A stretch of 6,834 nt of DNA from Thermodesulfovibrionales bacterium (lineage in GTDB: Bacteria > Nitrospirota > Thermodesulfovibrionia > Thermodesulfovibrionales > SM23-35). The translations under genes and the position numbers were made by a program. Positions 1 to 6,475 of the stretch are shown piece after piece. Under the pieces are notes generated by a model. It was given only the letters and a program-made list of their open reading frames with translations. It searched no databases and had not been told where the DNA came from. The first letter of the stretch is position 1. Each line of letters starts with the position of its first letter. The DNA is taken from positions 1 through 6,834 of the forward strand of contig JAGUWT010000302.1 of NCBI GenBank assembly GCA_020062205.1, in the 5' to 3' direction.

Positions 1-716
1 CATGAGGGAGAGAACCTGAAGTGCCTGCCGATCTTTAGCAGGGTCAGGTCTTTTAAATCCGTATTGGAATTACGGGTAAGCAAGTCTTTCAACCTGTGTG
101 CATAGATAGGGTCTGTCAAAAGACATCCTCCTGCCGGGGTCGGATAGTCTGTAAGGCCAAACTCTCTCGCAAGGGCCATCTGAGGCCTTCTTGAACGGCC
201 GCTAAAGTCATAGAGCATATCCCTGTTAACAATCCCCTGAGCCTCAGGTGTTGTAACCTTTAGTAATCTTGCACTGAGTGGCCTCAAAACATAATCTTTC
301 ACTCCAGCCTCTTTATCAATAAGAGAGAGAACATTTTTCCTCTGGCTCATTGGTCGCTGGCCAAGCACCTCACCTGTTACAATGAAATCTGACCCGACTG
401 CATCCATAAGCTTTTTTGCCTCTTTCAGCATCAGGATTTTACAATCAATACAGGGGTTCATATTCTTCCCATAGCCAAACTTGGGATTCTTTACTATTTC
501 CATAAAGCTATCTGACAGGTGACAGAATTGAACTTCAAATCCAAATTTCTCTACACAAGAATAAGAAAGTGAACCATCAGATATATCAGTGGCAAAATGT
601 GTAAATGTTACTGCCTTAACCTCGATACCCTGCTTGAGCATGGTCAGGATTGCAAGTGTACTGTCAAGCCCTCCGGAGAATAATGCTACTGCTCTACGAA
701 TTATAGATTTTGTCAT
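1..716 (-). CDS. PP-loop ATPase, predicted tRNA thiolase-like protein (3' end outside window)
   Basis: This is the N-terminal 238 residues of a protein whose stop lies beyond the left edge. A PP-loop pyrophosphatase motif SGGLDS at residues 14-19 marks an adenylating enzyme of the MnmA/ThiI-type AANH superfamily. A CxxC pair (C89 and C92, in NPCIDC) and a third cysteine C198 (in TPAGGCLLT) match the three-cysteine arrangement seen in MnmA-type tRNA sulfurtransferases, where they carry thiolation chemistry or an Fe-S cluster. TGEVLGQRP (114-122) is another conserved-looking block. The visible end, LLKIGRHFRFSP (about 226-237), resembles the junction to a C-terminal RNA-binding-like domain that I recall in annotated relatives. 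Family knowledge suggests ATP-dependent sulfur transfer to a tRNA uridine, but the substrate is not known. The ATG at 716 is the only sensible start ahead of the PP-loop; no Shine-Dalgarno sequence precedes it. It follows hldA by 22 nt and is probably co-transcribed with it. Confidence 0.85.
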   Translation of the reverse strand, partial: MTKSIIRRAVALFSGGLDSTLAILTMLKQGIEVKAVTFTHFATDISDGSLSYSCVEKFGFEVQFCHLSDSFMEIVKNPKFGYGKNMNPCIDCKILMLKEAKKLMDAVGSDFIVTGEVLGQRPMSQRKNVLSLIDKEAGVKDYVLRPLSARLLKVTTPEAQGIVNRDMLYDFSGRSRRPQMALAREFGLTDYPTPAGGCLLTDPIYAHRLKDLLTRNSNTDLKDLTLLKIGRHFRFSPS

Positions 717-736
717 ATTAGACGGGGAACGTGAGG

Positions 737-788
737 CGTTAGGCGTAAGAGGATTCTCTTATTTTCAATGCACGATTTACGCCTAACG
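737..788. repeat. Palindromic repeat, 12-bp perfect inverted arms, at the hldA 3' end
   Basis: CGTTAGGCGTAA (737-748) and TTACGCCTAACG (777-788) are exact reverse complements separated by 28 bp. The left arm sits in a heptad-like tandem, GAGGCGT TAGGCGT (734-747). A smaller hairpin TAAGAG/CTCTTA (746-751 with 756-761, loop GATT) lies inside and shares three bases with the left arm, so the two foldings exclude each other. The right arm lies in hldA codons and the left arm contains the hldA stop. No U-tract follows on the minus strand, so this is not a classical terminator. It looks like a dispersed palindromic repeat (REP/MITE-like) that landed at the gene end; copy number cannot be judged from one window. 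Confidence 0.7.
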
Positions 789-1737
789 ACATACGTAATT
801 GATCAGGTGTTGCTACTGCTGTACCAACCTCACCGACAACAATGCCTGCTGCGTGATTTGCGATAACCGCTGCCTCCACCATACTTGCACCTGCTGCATA
901 TGCAAGAGTAAAGGCTGCTATAACGGTATCCCCTGCGCCGGTAACATCGTATACATTTTTTGCCACTGTAGGGATATGTACTATCTTCTCATTCTCGAAA
1001 AGGCTCATGCCCTGTTCGCCACGCGTAATAAGCACAGCATCGCAACGGACCTTTTTCAAAAGAGTCCTGCCTGCATTGATAAGGGAATTCTCATCCTTAA
1101 TCTCTATTCCTGATGCAATGGAAGCCTCCATGACATTTGGTGTAATCAGTGAAACATTTTTGTAACAGTGAAAATGTCTGACCTTTGGGTCAACAGAGAC
1201 AAAGATATGTGCGGGCCTTGAGTATTTCAGTATCGCTTTTACAAGTTCAGAGGATGTCACACCTTTCTTATAATCAGATATGATAACAGCATCCTGGTTT
1301 GGTACAGCACTGCGTAAGAACTTCAGAATCTCATCAAAAACCTTTCCACTAATCTTATCTTTATCTTCCCGATCAAACCTTACCATCTGCTGATTTTGGG
1401 CTATTACCCGTGTTTTGACCGTTGTGGGCCTTGAACTTTGAAACACGCCCTCACATTGTATTCCTCTTTCACCCAGTATTTTCAACAAAACATCTCCAGC
1501 CCTGTCATTCCCTATTACTCCAACAATTGTTGCATGACCTCCAAGTGCCACGATATTGTTTGCGACATTTGAAGCTCCTCCGAGAAGAAAATTCTCATGG
1601 GTAACCTCAACAATGGGGACGGGTGCCTCTGGGGATATCCTGTTTACCTTTCCCCATATGTAGCGGTCGAGAATCAGGTCGCCTATGACAAGGATCTTCT
1701 TTTTTCTGAAGTCGCTGAGGAGTTTCTTGTAACCCAT
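739..1737 (-). CDS. hldA: D-glycero-beta-D-manno-heptose-7-phosphate kinase (single-domain HldA/RfaE1 type)
   Basis: This cytoplasmic enzyme phosphorylates D-glycero-D-manno-heptose 7-phosphate at C1, a step toward the ADP-heptose used in the LPS inner core. It belongs to the PfkB/ribokinase family. Visible motifs are VIGDLILDRYIWG (17-29), RISPEAPVPIVEV (33-45), the substrate-loop GGASNVANN (53-61), and the PfkB signature DVTGAGDT (264-271) with catalytic Asp270. At 332 residues it covers only the kinase domain; the cytidylyltransferase-like domain of bifunctional HldE is absent, so that activity must come from a separate gene outside the window. I chose the ATG at 1737, which matches the family N-terminus. 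A TTG at 1758 would add seven unsupported residues. No clear Shine-Dalgarno sequence precedes either start, and the stop of a small ORF lies 5 nt upstream. The last ~15 residues are encoded by a palindromic repeat and look like a non-native tail. Confidence 0.93.
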   Translation of the reverse strand: MGYKKLLSDFRKKKILVIGDLILDRYIWGKVNRISPEAPVPIVEVTHENFLLGGASNVANNIVALGGHATIVGVIGNDRAGDVLLKILGERGIQCEGVFQSSRPTTVKTRVIAQNQQMVRFDREDKDKISGKVFDEILKFLRSAVPNQDAVIISDYKKGVTSSELVKAILKYSRPAHIFVSVDPKVRHFHCYKNVSLITPNVMEASIASGIEIKDENSLINAGRTLLKKVRCDAVLITRGEQGMSLFENEKIVHIPTVAKNVYDVTGAGDTVIAAFTLAYAAGASMVEAAVIANHAAGIVVGEVGTAVATPDQLRMSLGVNRALKIRESSYA

Positions 1738-1742
1738 AGAAT

Positions 1743-1847
1743 TTAAAGTAAAACACAATCAGACAAAAAATCAATAAAGAAGGACGAACTGCCTGTAAAC
1801 GTGAAGTCTCTCAGATCAGCCCTGCTCATTTCTGTATTCAGTAGCAT
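1743..1847 (-). CDS. Possible 34-residue leader peptide upstream of hldA
   Basis: An ATG at 1847 is preceded by AGAGGA (complement of 1854-1859) with a 6-nt spacer, the best ribosome binding site in this intergenic region. It opens 34 codons, beginning MLLNTEMSRADLRDF and ending FLSDCVLL. The TAA at 1745-1743 lies 5 nt before the hldA ATG, which has no ribosome binding site of its own. This spacing would suit translational coupling. I do not recognise the peptide; its second half is rich in Phe, Ser and Leu. It could be a real small gene, a remnant of a truncated gene, or chance. The evidence is only the RBS, its spacing and its position. Confidence 0.35.
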   Translation of the reverse strand: MLLNTEMSRADLRDFTFTGSSSFFIDFLSDCVLL

Positions 1848-1878
1848 ACTAAGTCCTCTTGTGTTACAATAAAAGATA

Positions 1879-2616
1879 TTGGCAAATATAAGAATAGGCT
1901 GTAGCGGTTTTCTCTATGATCACTGGAGGGGAAATTTTTATCCAAAGGATCTCTCAAAGAGCCACTGGTTTGAATATTATTGCAAGCAATTTCCAACCGT
2001 AGAGCTGAATGTAACTTTTTACCATCTTCCCGAAAGGGAAACCTTTGCAAGATGGTATTTATCCACACCTGAGAGCTTTGTCTTTTCTCTGAAAGGGAGC
2101 AGGTTCATTACCCATGTAAAAAAGCTTAAGGATTGCGAGGAGCCTGTTGAGGTCTTTTTTTCAAGGGCATTATTACTGAAAGAGAAGATAGGTGTTATTT
2201 TATGGCAACTTCCGCCTCAATTCACCTTTGATCTGGAACGTCTGGAAACATTTCTTGAAGCATTAAAGCCGTATGGTATGAGAAACACGTTTGAGTTCAG
2301 GAACGAGACATGGATTAATAAAAAGGTTATAACGCTCCTTCAAAAGCACAATGGAGCACTCTGCATAGCAGACTGGCCGGAATTCCTTCAAGAGTTACCC
2401 TTACCCGCTGACTTTGTATATATCAGGAGGCACGGAGAAGGGGGCGGTTATGCTACATCATACTCTACTGAGGCATTAAAGGAAGATGCAAAGCTTATAA
2501 AGGCATATATAAGGCAGAAAAAAGATGTATTCATGTATTTCAACAATGACGCCCTTGGCTATGCACCTGAGAATGCAAGGGAGTTAATCACCCTCGTGAG
2601 GAGCAGAAAAAGATAA
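1879..2616 (+). CDS. DUF72/YecE family protein, TIM-barrel, function unknown
   Basis: The protein has 245 residues, the usual length for DUF72. Family hallmarks are RIGCSGFLYDHWRGNFYP (5-22), VELNVTFYHLP (41-51), a ...FSLKGSRFITH segment (69-79), LWQLPPQF (109-116), FEFRNETW (138-145) and the conserved C-terminal YFNND (220-224). DUF72 proteins fold as TIM barrels and are widespread in bacteria and archaea; no catalytic function is firmly established, and I assign none. No signal peptide or membrane segment is visible, so it should be cytoplasmic. Translation has to begin at TTG 1879, because an in-frame TAA lies at 1870-1872 and no ATG or GTG fits the family N-terminus. No Shine-Dalgarno sequence precedes it. 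It diverges from hldA and converges on trxB, so it is probably monocistronic. Confidence 0.9.
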   Translation: MANIRIGCSGFLYDHWRGNFYPKDLSKSHWFEYYCKQFPTVELNVTFYHLPERETFARWYLSTPESFVFSLKGSRFITHVKKLKDCEEPVEVFFSRALLLKEKIGVILWQLPPQFTFDLERLETFLEALKPYGMRNTFEFRNETWINKKVITLLQKHNGALCIADWPEFLQELPLPADFVYIRRHGEGGGYATSYSTEALKEDAKLIKAYIRQKKDVFMYFNNDALGYAPENARELITLVRSRKR

Positions 2617-2618
2617 CC

Positions 2619-3566
2619 TTACTTTCCCCAGTCGCTTTTGAGCATCTTTCTTTGCGTTATATACTTCTCAGCAGATAAGGCAGCAAGGCAGCCTTGTGAT
2701 GCTGCTACGACAACCTGTCTCACCTCAGTGCAGGTAACATCGCCTGCTGCAAAGACACCAGGGATTGATGTTTCCAATATGTGATTTACGGGGATGCATC
2801 CATCCTCCGAGGTCTTTAGTGCACCAGTGAGGAAATCTGTTATGGGCTTGCTTCCGTGAAGATAGATAAAGACGCCAGCGAGTTCAAGTTCAATTTCTTT
2901 ACGATCAGCACCAACAATCTTTATCTTCTCAACAACATCACTCCCTTCAATAGTACTTACGGTATAACCTAACAGAAGTTTGAGTTTTGGTATTTTCAGG
3001 TTCGGGTGGTCTTCAACCTTGAGTTTAGGAGTGGGAGAGATGAGATAGACAGTATCTGCAAACCTCGCCAGCACCTCAATCTCTTTTATAGCCTCTTCAG
3101 AACTACCAACAATACAGACTGTTTTTCCTTTATAAAATGCCGCATCACAGATGGCACAGTAGCTCACTCCCCTTCCGAGGAATTCAGACTCACCCTTTAC
3201 GCTCGGGTTCCTTCCCATGGAGCCTGTAGCTATAATGAGAGTCTTCCCGCTGTAGGTCTTGTCCATGGTAATTACCTCGTTTATATTTTCAGATAGATTT
3301 ATACCCACGACCTGTGTTTCGATATATTCAGCGCCAAACCCCAGTGCCTGCTTTCTCATGGTAGCAAGAAGTTCTTTACCTGCAACAGGTTTTTCGAGCC
3401 CAGGATAGTTTTCGATCTTGCTTGAGTATGCGAGTGCACCTGCAGTTGCTGATTTATCAAGTATGATTGTCCTGAGTTTTGCCCTTGATGCATACAGTGC
3501 CGCAGTCAGTCCAGCAGGTCCACCACCAATTATGATGACATCATAGGTATCTGATATATCTTCCAT
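2619..3566 (-). CDS. trxB: Thioredoxin-reductase-like flavoprotein with non-canonical pyridine-nucleotide site
   Basis: This is a 315-residue low-molecular-weight thioredoxin reductase family flavoprotein, expected to be a cytoplasmic homodimer. Seen in the sequence are the FAD Rossmann motif GGGPAG (14-19), the redox-active CAIC (137-140) followed by DAAFY, IIATGS (111-116), and the C-terminal FAD motif GVFAAGDV (270-277). The family reduces thioredoxin through the CxxC. The NADPH domain is unusual: the expected GGGxxA reads VGSSEEA (153-159), and the HRRxxxR block that grips the 2'-phosphate of NADPH is replaced by ISPTPKL (176-182). NADPH use is therefore doubtful; NADH, ferredoxin or flavin-linked donors are possible by analogy with ferredoxin-dependent and other non-NADPH members. 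The start at 3566 has a strong GGAGGA site (complement of 3571-3576) 5 nt upstream. It lies downstream of groEL, separated from it by a terminator-like palindrome, and its stop is 2 bp from that of the DUF72 gene. Confidence 0.9.
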   Translation of the reverse strand: MEDISDTYDVIIIGGGPAGLTAALYASRAKLRTIILDKSATAGALAYSSKIENYPGLEKPVAGKELLATMRKQALGFGAEYIETQVVGINLSENINEVITMDKTYSGKTLIIATGSMGRNPSVKGESEFLGRGVSYCAICDAAFYKGKTVCIVGSSEEAIKEIEVLARFADTVYLISPTPKLKVEDHPNLKIPKLKLLLGYTVSTIEGSDVVEKIKIVGADRKEIELELAGVFIYLHGSKPITDFLTGALKTSEDGCIPVNHILETSIPGVFAAGDVTCTEVRQVVVAASQGCLAALSAEKYITQRKMLKSDWGK

Positions 3567-3578
3567 TTATTCCTCCAT

Positions 3579-3617
3579 AAAAAGATAGGGGCGTATCATG
3601 CATGATACGCCCCTATC
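3579..3617 (-). terminator. Rho-independent terminator of groESL, formed by a perfect 34-bp palindrome
   Basis: GATAGGGGCGTATCATG (3584-3600) is followed directly by its exact reverse complement (3601-3617). In minus-strand RNA this folds into a long GC-rich stem with an ATGCAT-centred loop, then UUUUU (complement of 3579-3583), placed 36 nt after the groEL stop. These are the features of an intrinsic terminator. The perfect symmetry and the GGGGCG/CGCCCC core also resemble dispersed REP-like palindromes, so it may be a repeat recruited as a terminator. On the plus strand the stem is followed by GTAAATTT and is not an obvious terminator. Confidence 0.8.
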
Positions 3618-3628
3618 GTAAATTTCAA
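3602..3628 (-). promoter_or_regulatory. Possible trxB promoter embedded in the palindrome
   Basis: On the minus strand TTGAAA (complement of 3623-3628) and TATCAT (complement of 3602-3607) each match the sigma70 boxes at five of six positions, but the spacer is only 15 bp, at the short limit. Transcription would begin near 3595, past the centre of the palindrome, so this RNA could not form the terminator stem. That would explain how trxB is expressed although a terminator stands directly before its ribosome binding site. This is inference from motif matches only. Confidence 0.25.
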
Positions 3629-3652
3629 TACCTAAACCGCTCAGCCCTCTTT

Positions 3653-5281
3653 TTAGTACATGCCGCCCATTCCGCCGCCTGGAGGCATTGCAGGCTCAGG
3701 CTTTTCTTCCGGAATATCGGTGATCATTACCGATGTGGTTAGCATCAAAGCTGCAACTGATGCTGCATTCTGCAGTGCGTATCTTGTAACCTTGGTAGGG
3801 TCAATAATACCGGTCTTTATCATATCGACATACTCTTCTTTATCTGCATCAAAGCCGTAGTTGACTTCCTTTGCATGTTTTACCTTTTCGACTATCACTG
3901 ATCCCTCAAGTCCTGCATTGTTGACGATCTGCCTGATCGGCTCTTCAAGTGCCCTTTTTACTATTTCAACACCGATCTGTCTGTCGTTTTCAAGTTTCAG
4001 TGTCTTAAGTGCAGGAAGGCATCTCAGTAATGCGACTCCGCCGCCTGGGATAATCCCTTCTTCCACAGCAGCCCTTGTAGCATTGAGAGCATCTTCGACC
4101 CTCGCCTTTTTCTCCTTCATCTCTGTCTCTGTTGCTGCACCAACATTGATTACAGCAACACCACCAACGAGCTTTGCAAGCCTTTCCTGGAGTTTCTCCC
4201 TGTCATAATCTGAAGTTGTCTCATCTATCTGAGTTTTAAGCTGTTTTACCCTTCCCTGTATCTTTGCAGGGTCTCCAGCGCCTTCAACAATAGTTGTATT
4301 TTCTTTATCTACATTAATCTTCTTTGCCCTTCCGAGGTCGGAGATCTTTATGCTTTCAAGCTTTATGCCGAGGTCTTCTGATATCATTGTCCCGCCTGTG
4401 AGCACTGCGATATCCTCGAGCATTGCCTTGCGTCTTTCACCGAATCCAGGGGCTTTAACAGCGCATACCTGGATTGTTCCGCGCAGCTTGTTCACAACAA
4501 GTGTTGCAAGGGCTTCACCTTCCACTTCTTCTGCAAGAATTAATAAAGGCCTTCCCATCTTTGCAGTCTGTTCGAGTATCGGGAGCAGGTCCTTCATGCT
4601 TGAAATCTTCTTCTCATGGATAAGGATGAAAGCATCTTCGAGGATACATACCATTCTTTCGGGGTCGGTTACGAAATATGGTGATATATAGCCCCTGTCA
4701 AACTGCATGCCTTCAACAACATCGAGTGTTGTTGCCATGCTCTTTGCCTCTTCAACTGTAATGACACCGTCCTTGCCAACTTTATCCATGGCCTCTGCAA
4801 TCAATTCACCAATGGATGCATCGTTATTTGCAGAGATTGTACCGACCTGTGCTATCTCTTTCTTATCCTGTACCGGTTTGCTAAGTTTCTTGAGTTCATC
4901 GACAACTACTTCAACTGCCTTCTCTATTCCCTTTTTAATATCCATTGTGTTCGCACCTGCAACAACATGCTTCATACCTTCCCTGTAAATTGCGTGTGCA
5001 AGAACTGTAGCTGTGGTTGTACCGTCACCGGCTGTATCAGATGTCTTTGATGCGACCTCCCTGACAAGCTGGGCACCCATGTTTTCCCACGGATCCTTCA
5101 ACTCAATCTCTTTTGCAACGGTAACACCGTCCTTTGTTATCGTAGGTGCACCGTATTTTTTATCAAGTATTGCATTCCTTCCTTTCGGACCTAATGTCGC
5201 CTTTACTGCATCGGTGAGCATGCTTATACCTTTGAGTATGGCGCTTCTTGCTGCATCATCAAAAAGTAACTGCTTAGCCAT
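3653..5281 (-). CDS. groEL: Chaperonin GroEL (Cpn60, HSP60)
   Basis: This is a 542-residue type I chaperonin subunit, full length for the family. It forms the tetradecameric double ring that folds proteins in the cytoplasm using ATP together with GroES. Seen in the sequence are LGPKGRNA (30-37), the ATP-site GDGTTT (85-90), the apical-domain stretch VKAPGFGERR, the GroEL signature AAVEEGIIPGGG, and the Gly-Met-rich tail GGGMGGMY typical of bacterial GroEL. There are no truncations or missing key residues. The ATG at 5281 is preceded by AAAAGGAGG (complement of about 5290-5298), a strong site with an 8-nt spacer. It lies 34 nt downstream of groES in the same operon, under CIRCE/HrcA control, and ends before the palindromic terminator. 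Confidence 0.99.
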   Translation of the reverse strand: MAKQLLFDDAARSAILKGISMLTDAVKATLGPKGRNAILDKKYGAPTITKDGVTVAKEIELKDPWENMGAQLVREVASKTSDTAGDGTTTATVLAHAIYREGMKHVVAGANTMDIKKGIEKAVEVVVDELKKLSKPVQDKKEIAQVGTISANNDASIGELIAEAMDKVGKDGVITVEEAKSMATTLDVVEGMQFDRGYISPYFVTDPERMVCILEDAFILIHEKKISSMKDLLPILEQTAKMGRPLLILAEEVEGEALATLVVNKLRGTIQVCAVKAPGFGERRKAMLEDIAVLTGGTMISEDLGIKLESIKISDLGRAKKINVDKENTTIVEGAGDPAKIQGRVKQLKTQIDETTSDYDREKLQERLAKLVGGVAVINVGAATETEMKEKKARVEDALNATRAAVEEGIIPGGGVALLRCLPALKTLKLENDRQIGVEIVKRALEEPIRQIVNNAGLEGSVIVEKVKHAKEVNYGFDADKEEYVDMIKTGIIDPTKVTRYALQNAASVAALMLTTSVMITDIPEEKPEPAMPPGGGMGGMY

Positions 5282-5315
5282 TAATTCATCCTCCTTTTAT
5301 ATGGTTAAAATTTTT

Positions 5316-5603
5316 TTACTCAACTATTCCCAGGATGTCCTCTTCCTTGATGATAAGGTATTCTTCATCATCGATCTTGATCTTTGATCCCGAATACTTA
5401 TCGAAAAGTATTGTATCCCCTACCTTAACATCCATGGGCTGACGTTTTCCGTCGTCGGTAACCCGTCCCGGGCCTACTGCAATGACTGTCCCCCTCTGGG
5501 GTTTCTCCTTTGCAGTGTCAGGAATGAAAAGACCTCCGGCTGTCTTTTCGTCTTCCGAAGAAAACTTCACGAATACTCTGTCCCTTAATGGTTTAAACTT
5601 CAT
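5316..5603 (-). CDS. groES: Co-chaperonin GroES (Cpn10)
   Basis: At 95 residues this is the usual size for GroES. It forms the heptameric lid that caps the GroEL chamber. The N-terminus MKFKPLRDRVFVK matches the family, the mobile loop with TAGGLFIPD (21-29) is intact, and VIAVGPGR (40-47), VGDTILFDKYSG (61-72) and the C-terminal DDEEYLIIKEEDILGIVE are typical. The ATG at 5603 follows AAAGGAG with about a 9-nt spacer; a closer ATG (out of frame) is disregarded because only this start gives the GroES N-terminus. It is the first gene of the groESL operon, read from the CIRCE-controlled promoter 43 bp upstream. Confidence 0.99.
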   Translation of the reverse strand: MKFKPLRDRVFVKFSSEDEKTAGGLFIPDTAKEKPQRGTVIAVGPGRVTDDGKRQPMDVKVGDTILFDKYSGSKIKIDDEEYLIIKEEDILGIVE

Positions 5604-5645
5604 AACACATTGCTCCTTTCTTTAAAGATTAGATTTTTTGTTTTA

Positions 5646-5672
5646 TTAGCACTCGAACCGAGTGAGTGCTAA
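5646..5672. promoter_or_regulatory. CIRCE operator (HrcA binding site) for groESL
   Basis: TTAGCACTC (5646-5654), a 9-bp spacer GAACCGAGT (5655-5663) and GAGTGCTAA (5664-5672) match the CIRCE consensus TTAGCACTC-N9-GAGTGCTAA at every position. It lies 43 bp upstream of groES and overlaps the -10 box and predicted transcription start. From established knowledge of CIRCE, HrcA bound here represses groESL until heat shock. hrcA itself is not in the window. Confidence 0.98.
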
Positions 5673-5700
5673 TATAATATTTAAGCAAGGAAGAAGGCAA
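5671..5700 (-). promoter_or_regulatory. sigma70-type groESL promoter
   Basis: On the minus strand a -35 TTGCCT (complement of 5695-5700) and a -10 TATATT (complement of 5671-5676) are separated by 18 bp. The -10 overlaps the upstream edge of CIRCE, so the transcript would start inside the operator, the usual geometry for HrcA repression. The remaining ~100 bases up to the rhomboid stop (5701-5806) are AT-rich and show no gene or clear terminator. Confidence 0.7.
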
Positions 5701-5806
5701 GGGGTTTCAGGGGTTAAAAAGTTAGAAGAATTAGCAAAAATTCATAATGAATGGTAAAAAATCTTTTATTATCTAATTTTTACTCCTAATATCTACTTTT
5801 TTAAAC

Positions 5807-6475
5807 CTACCGATAAGCTTTTTTCGATAGCCAGAGCTTGATCGTCAGGAGACCCGTCAGGAATCCTCCGATATGGGCAAACCACGCAACCCCTCCTTCT
5901 TTAATGAGCCCTGTGCTTAAGAGGCCATTGGCGAATTGTATGATAGCCCAGAAACCGATTACTATGAAGGCTGGGATCTTTACGATTCGAATGAAAAAAC
6001 CCAAGAATATTATGGTGTAGACGCCTGCCCGCGGGAAAAGGAGTAAATAAGCTCCGAGGATACCCGAGATGGCACCACTTGCACCGATCATGGGAATGAG
6101 AGAATTTGGCTCTGTAATCGCATGGGCATAAGCAGAGACAATTCCACAGAAGATGTAAAAGACAAGAAACCGTACGTGACCTAATTTGTCTTCTATGTTA
6201 TTGCCGAATATCCAGAGGTAAAGCATATTTCCTGCAAGGTGCAGAATTCCTCCATGCATGAACATGGCAGAAAATATCGTTAGTACAGGATGTAGTGGCT
6301 GGACATTTTCAAATGTCAGGATATACTGAGGGATTGCACCATAAGACAATGAAATCTTTTCCATACCAGATGGAGATGCAATCTGCCCCAAAAATACGAG
6401 AATATTGAAAGCGATAAGTCCGATTGTGATAAAAGGGAATGTACGGGTCGGGTTATCGTCTTTGTAAGGAATCAA
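5807..6475 (-). CDS. Rhomboid family intramembrane serine protease
   Basis: This 222-residue polytopic membrane protein fits the basic six-helix rhomboid core. The catalytic dyad is Ser133 in GASG (131-134) and His201 in AHIGGFLTG (200-208). HLAGNM (79-84) supplies the HxxxN residues (His79, Asn83) that form the oxyanion site in GlpG-type rhomboids, so all expected active-site residues are present. The family cleaves transmembrane substrates within the inner membrane; the substrate here is unknown. The N-terminus MIPYKDDNPTRTFPF is cytoplasmic and typical of bacterial rhomboids of this group. The start is TTG at 6475, supported by GAGGG (complement of 6484-6488) about 8 nt upstream and by homology-like fit; no ATG or GTG gives this N-terminus. 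It has its own strong promoter upstream, and I see no terminator between it and groES. Confidence 0.95.
   Translation of the reverse strand: MIPYKDDNPTRTFPFITIGLIAFNILVFLGQIASPSGMEKISLSYGAIPQYILTFENVQPLHPVLTIFSAMFMHGGILHLAGNMLYLWIFGNNIEDKLGHVRFLVFYIFCGIVSAYAHAITEPNSLIPMIGASGAISGILGAYLLLFPRAGVYTIIFLGFFIRIVKIPAFIVIGFWAIIQFANGLLSTGLIKEGGVAWFAHIGGFLTGLLTIKLWLSKKAYR

Noticed and set aside
1738..1758. TTG at 1758 as the hldA start, adding seven residues.
   Set aside because: The extra residues do not match the family N-terminus, there is no Shine-Dalgarno sequence, and the ATG at 1737 fits homologues.
1838..2068. A 76-residue minus-strand open frame across the start of the DUF72 gene.
   Set aside because: It lies mostly antisense to conserved DUF72 codons and has no family resemblance.
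3660..5387. Several long open frames on the plus strand opposite groEL and groES.
   Set aside because: Their products are low-complexity Ser/Thr/Ala/Pro-rich translations expected from the complement of a well-conserved chaperonin gene, with no ribosome binding sites or recognisable domains.
5740..5752. ATTCAT-A-ATGAAT inverted repeat between rhomboid and groES as a terminator or operator.
   Set aside because: It is AT-only except for single C/G bases, the 1-nt spacer leaves no stable RNA loop, and such matches are common by chance in this AT-rich stretch.
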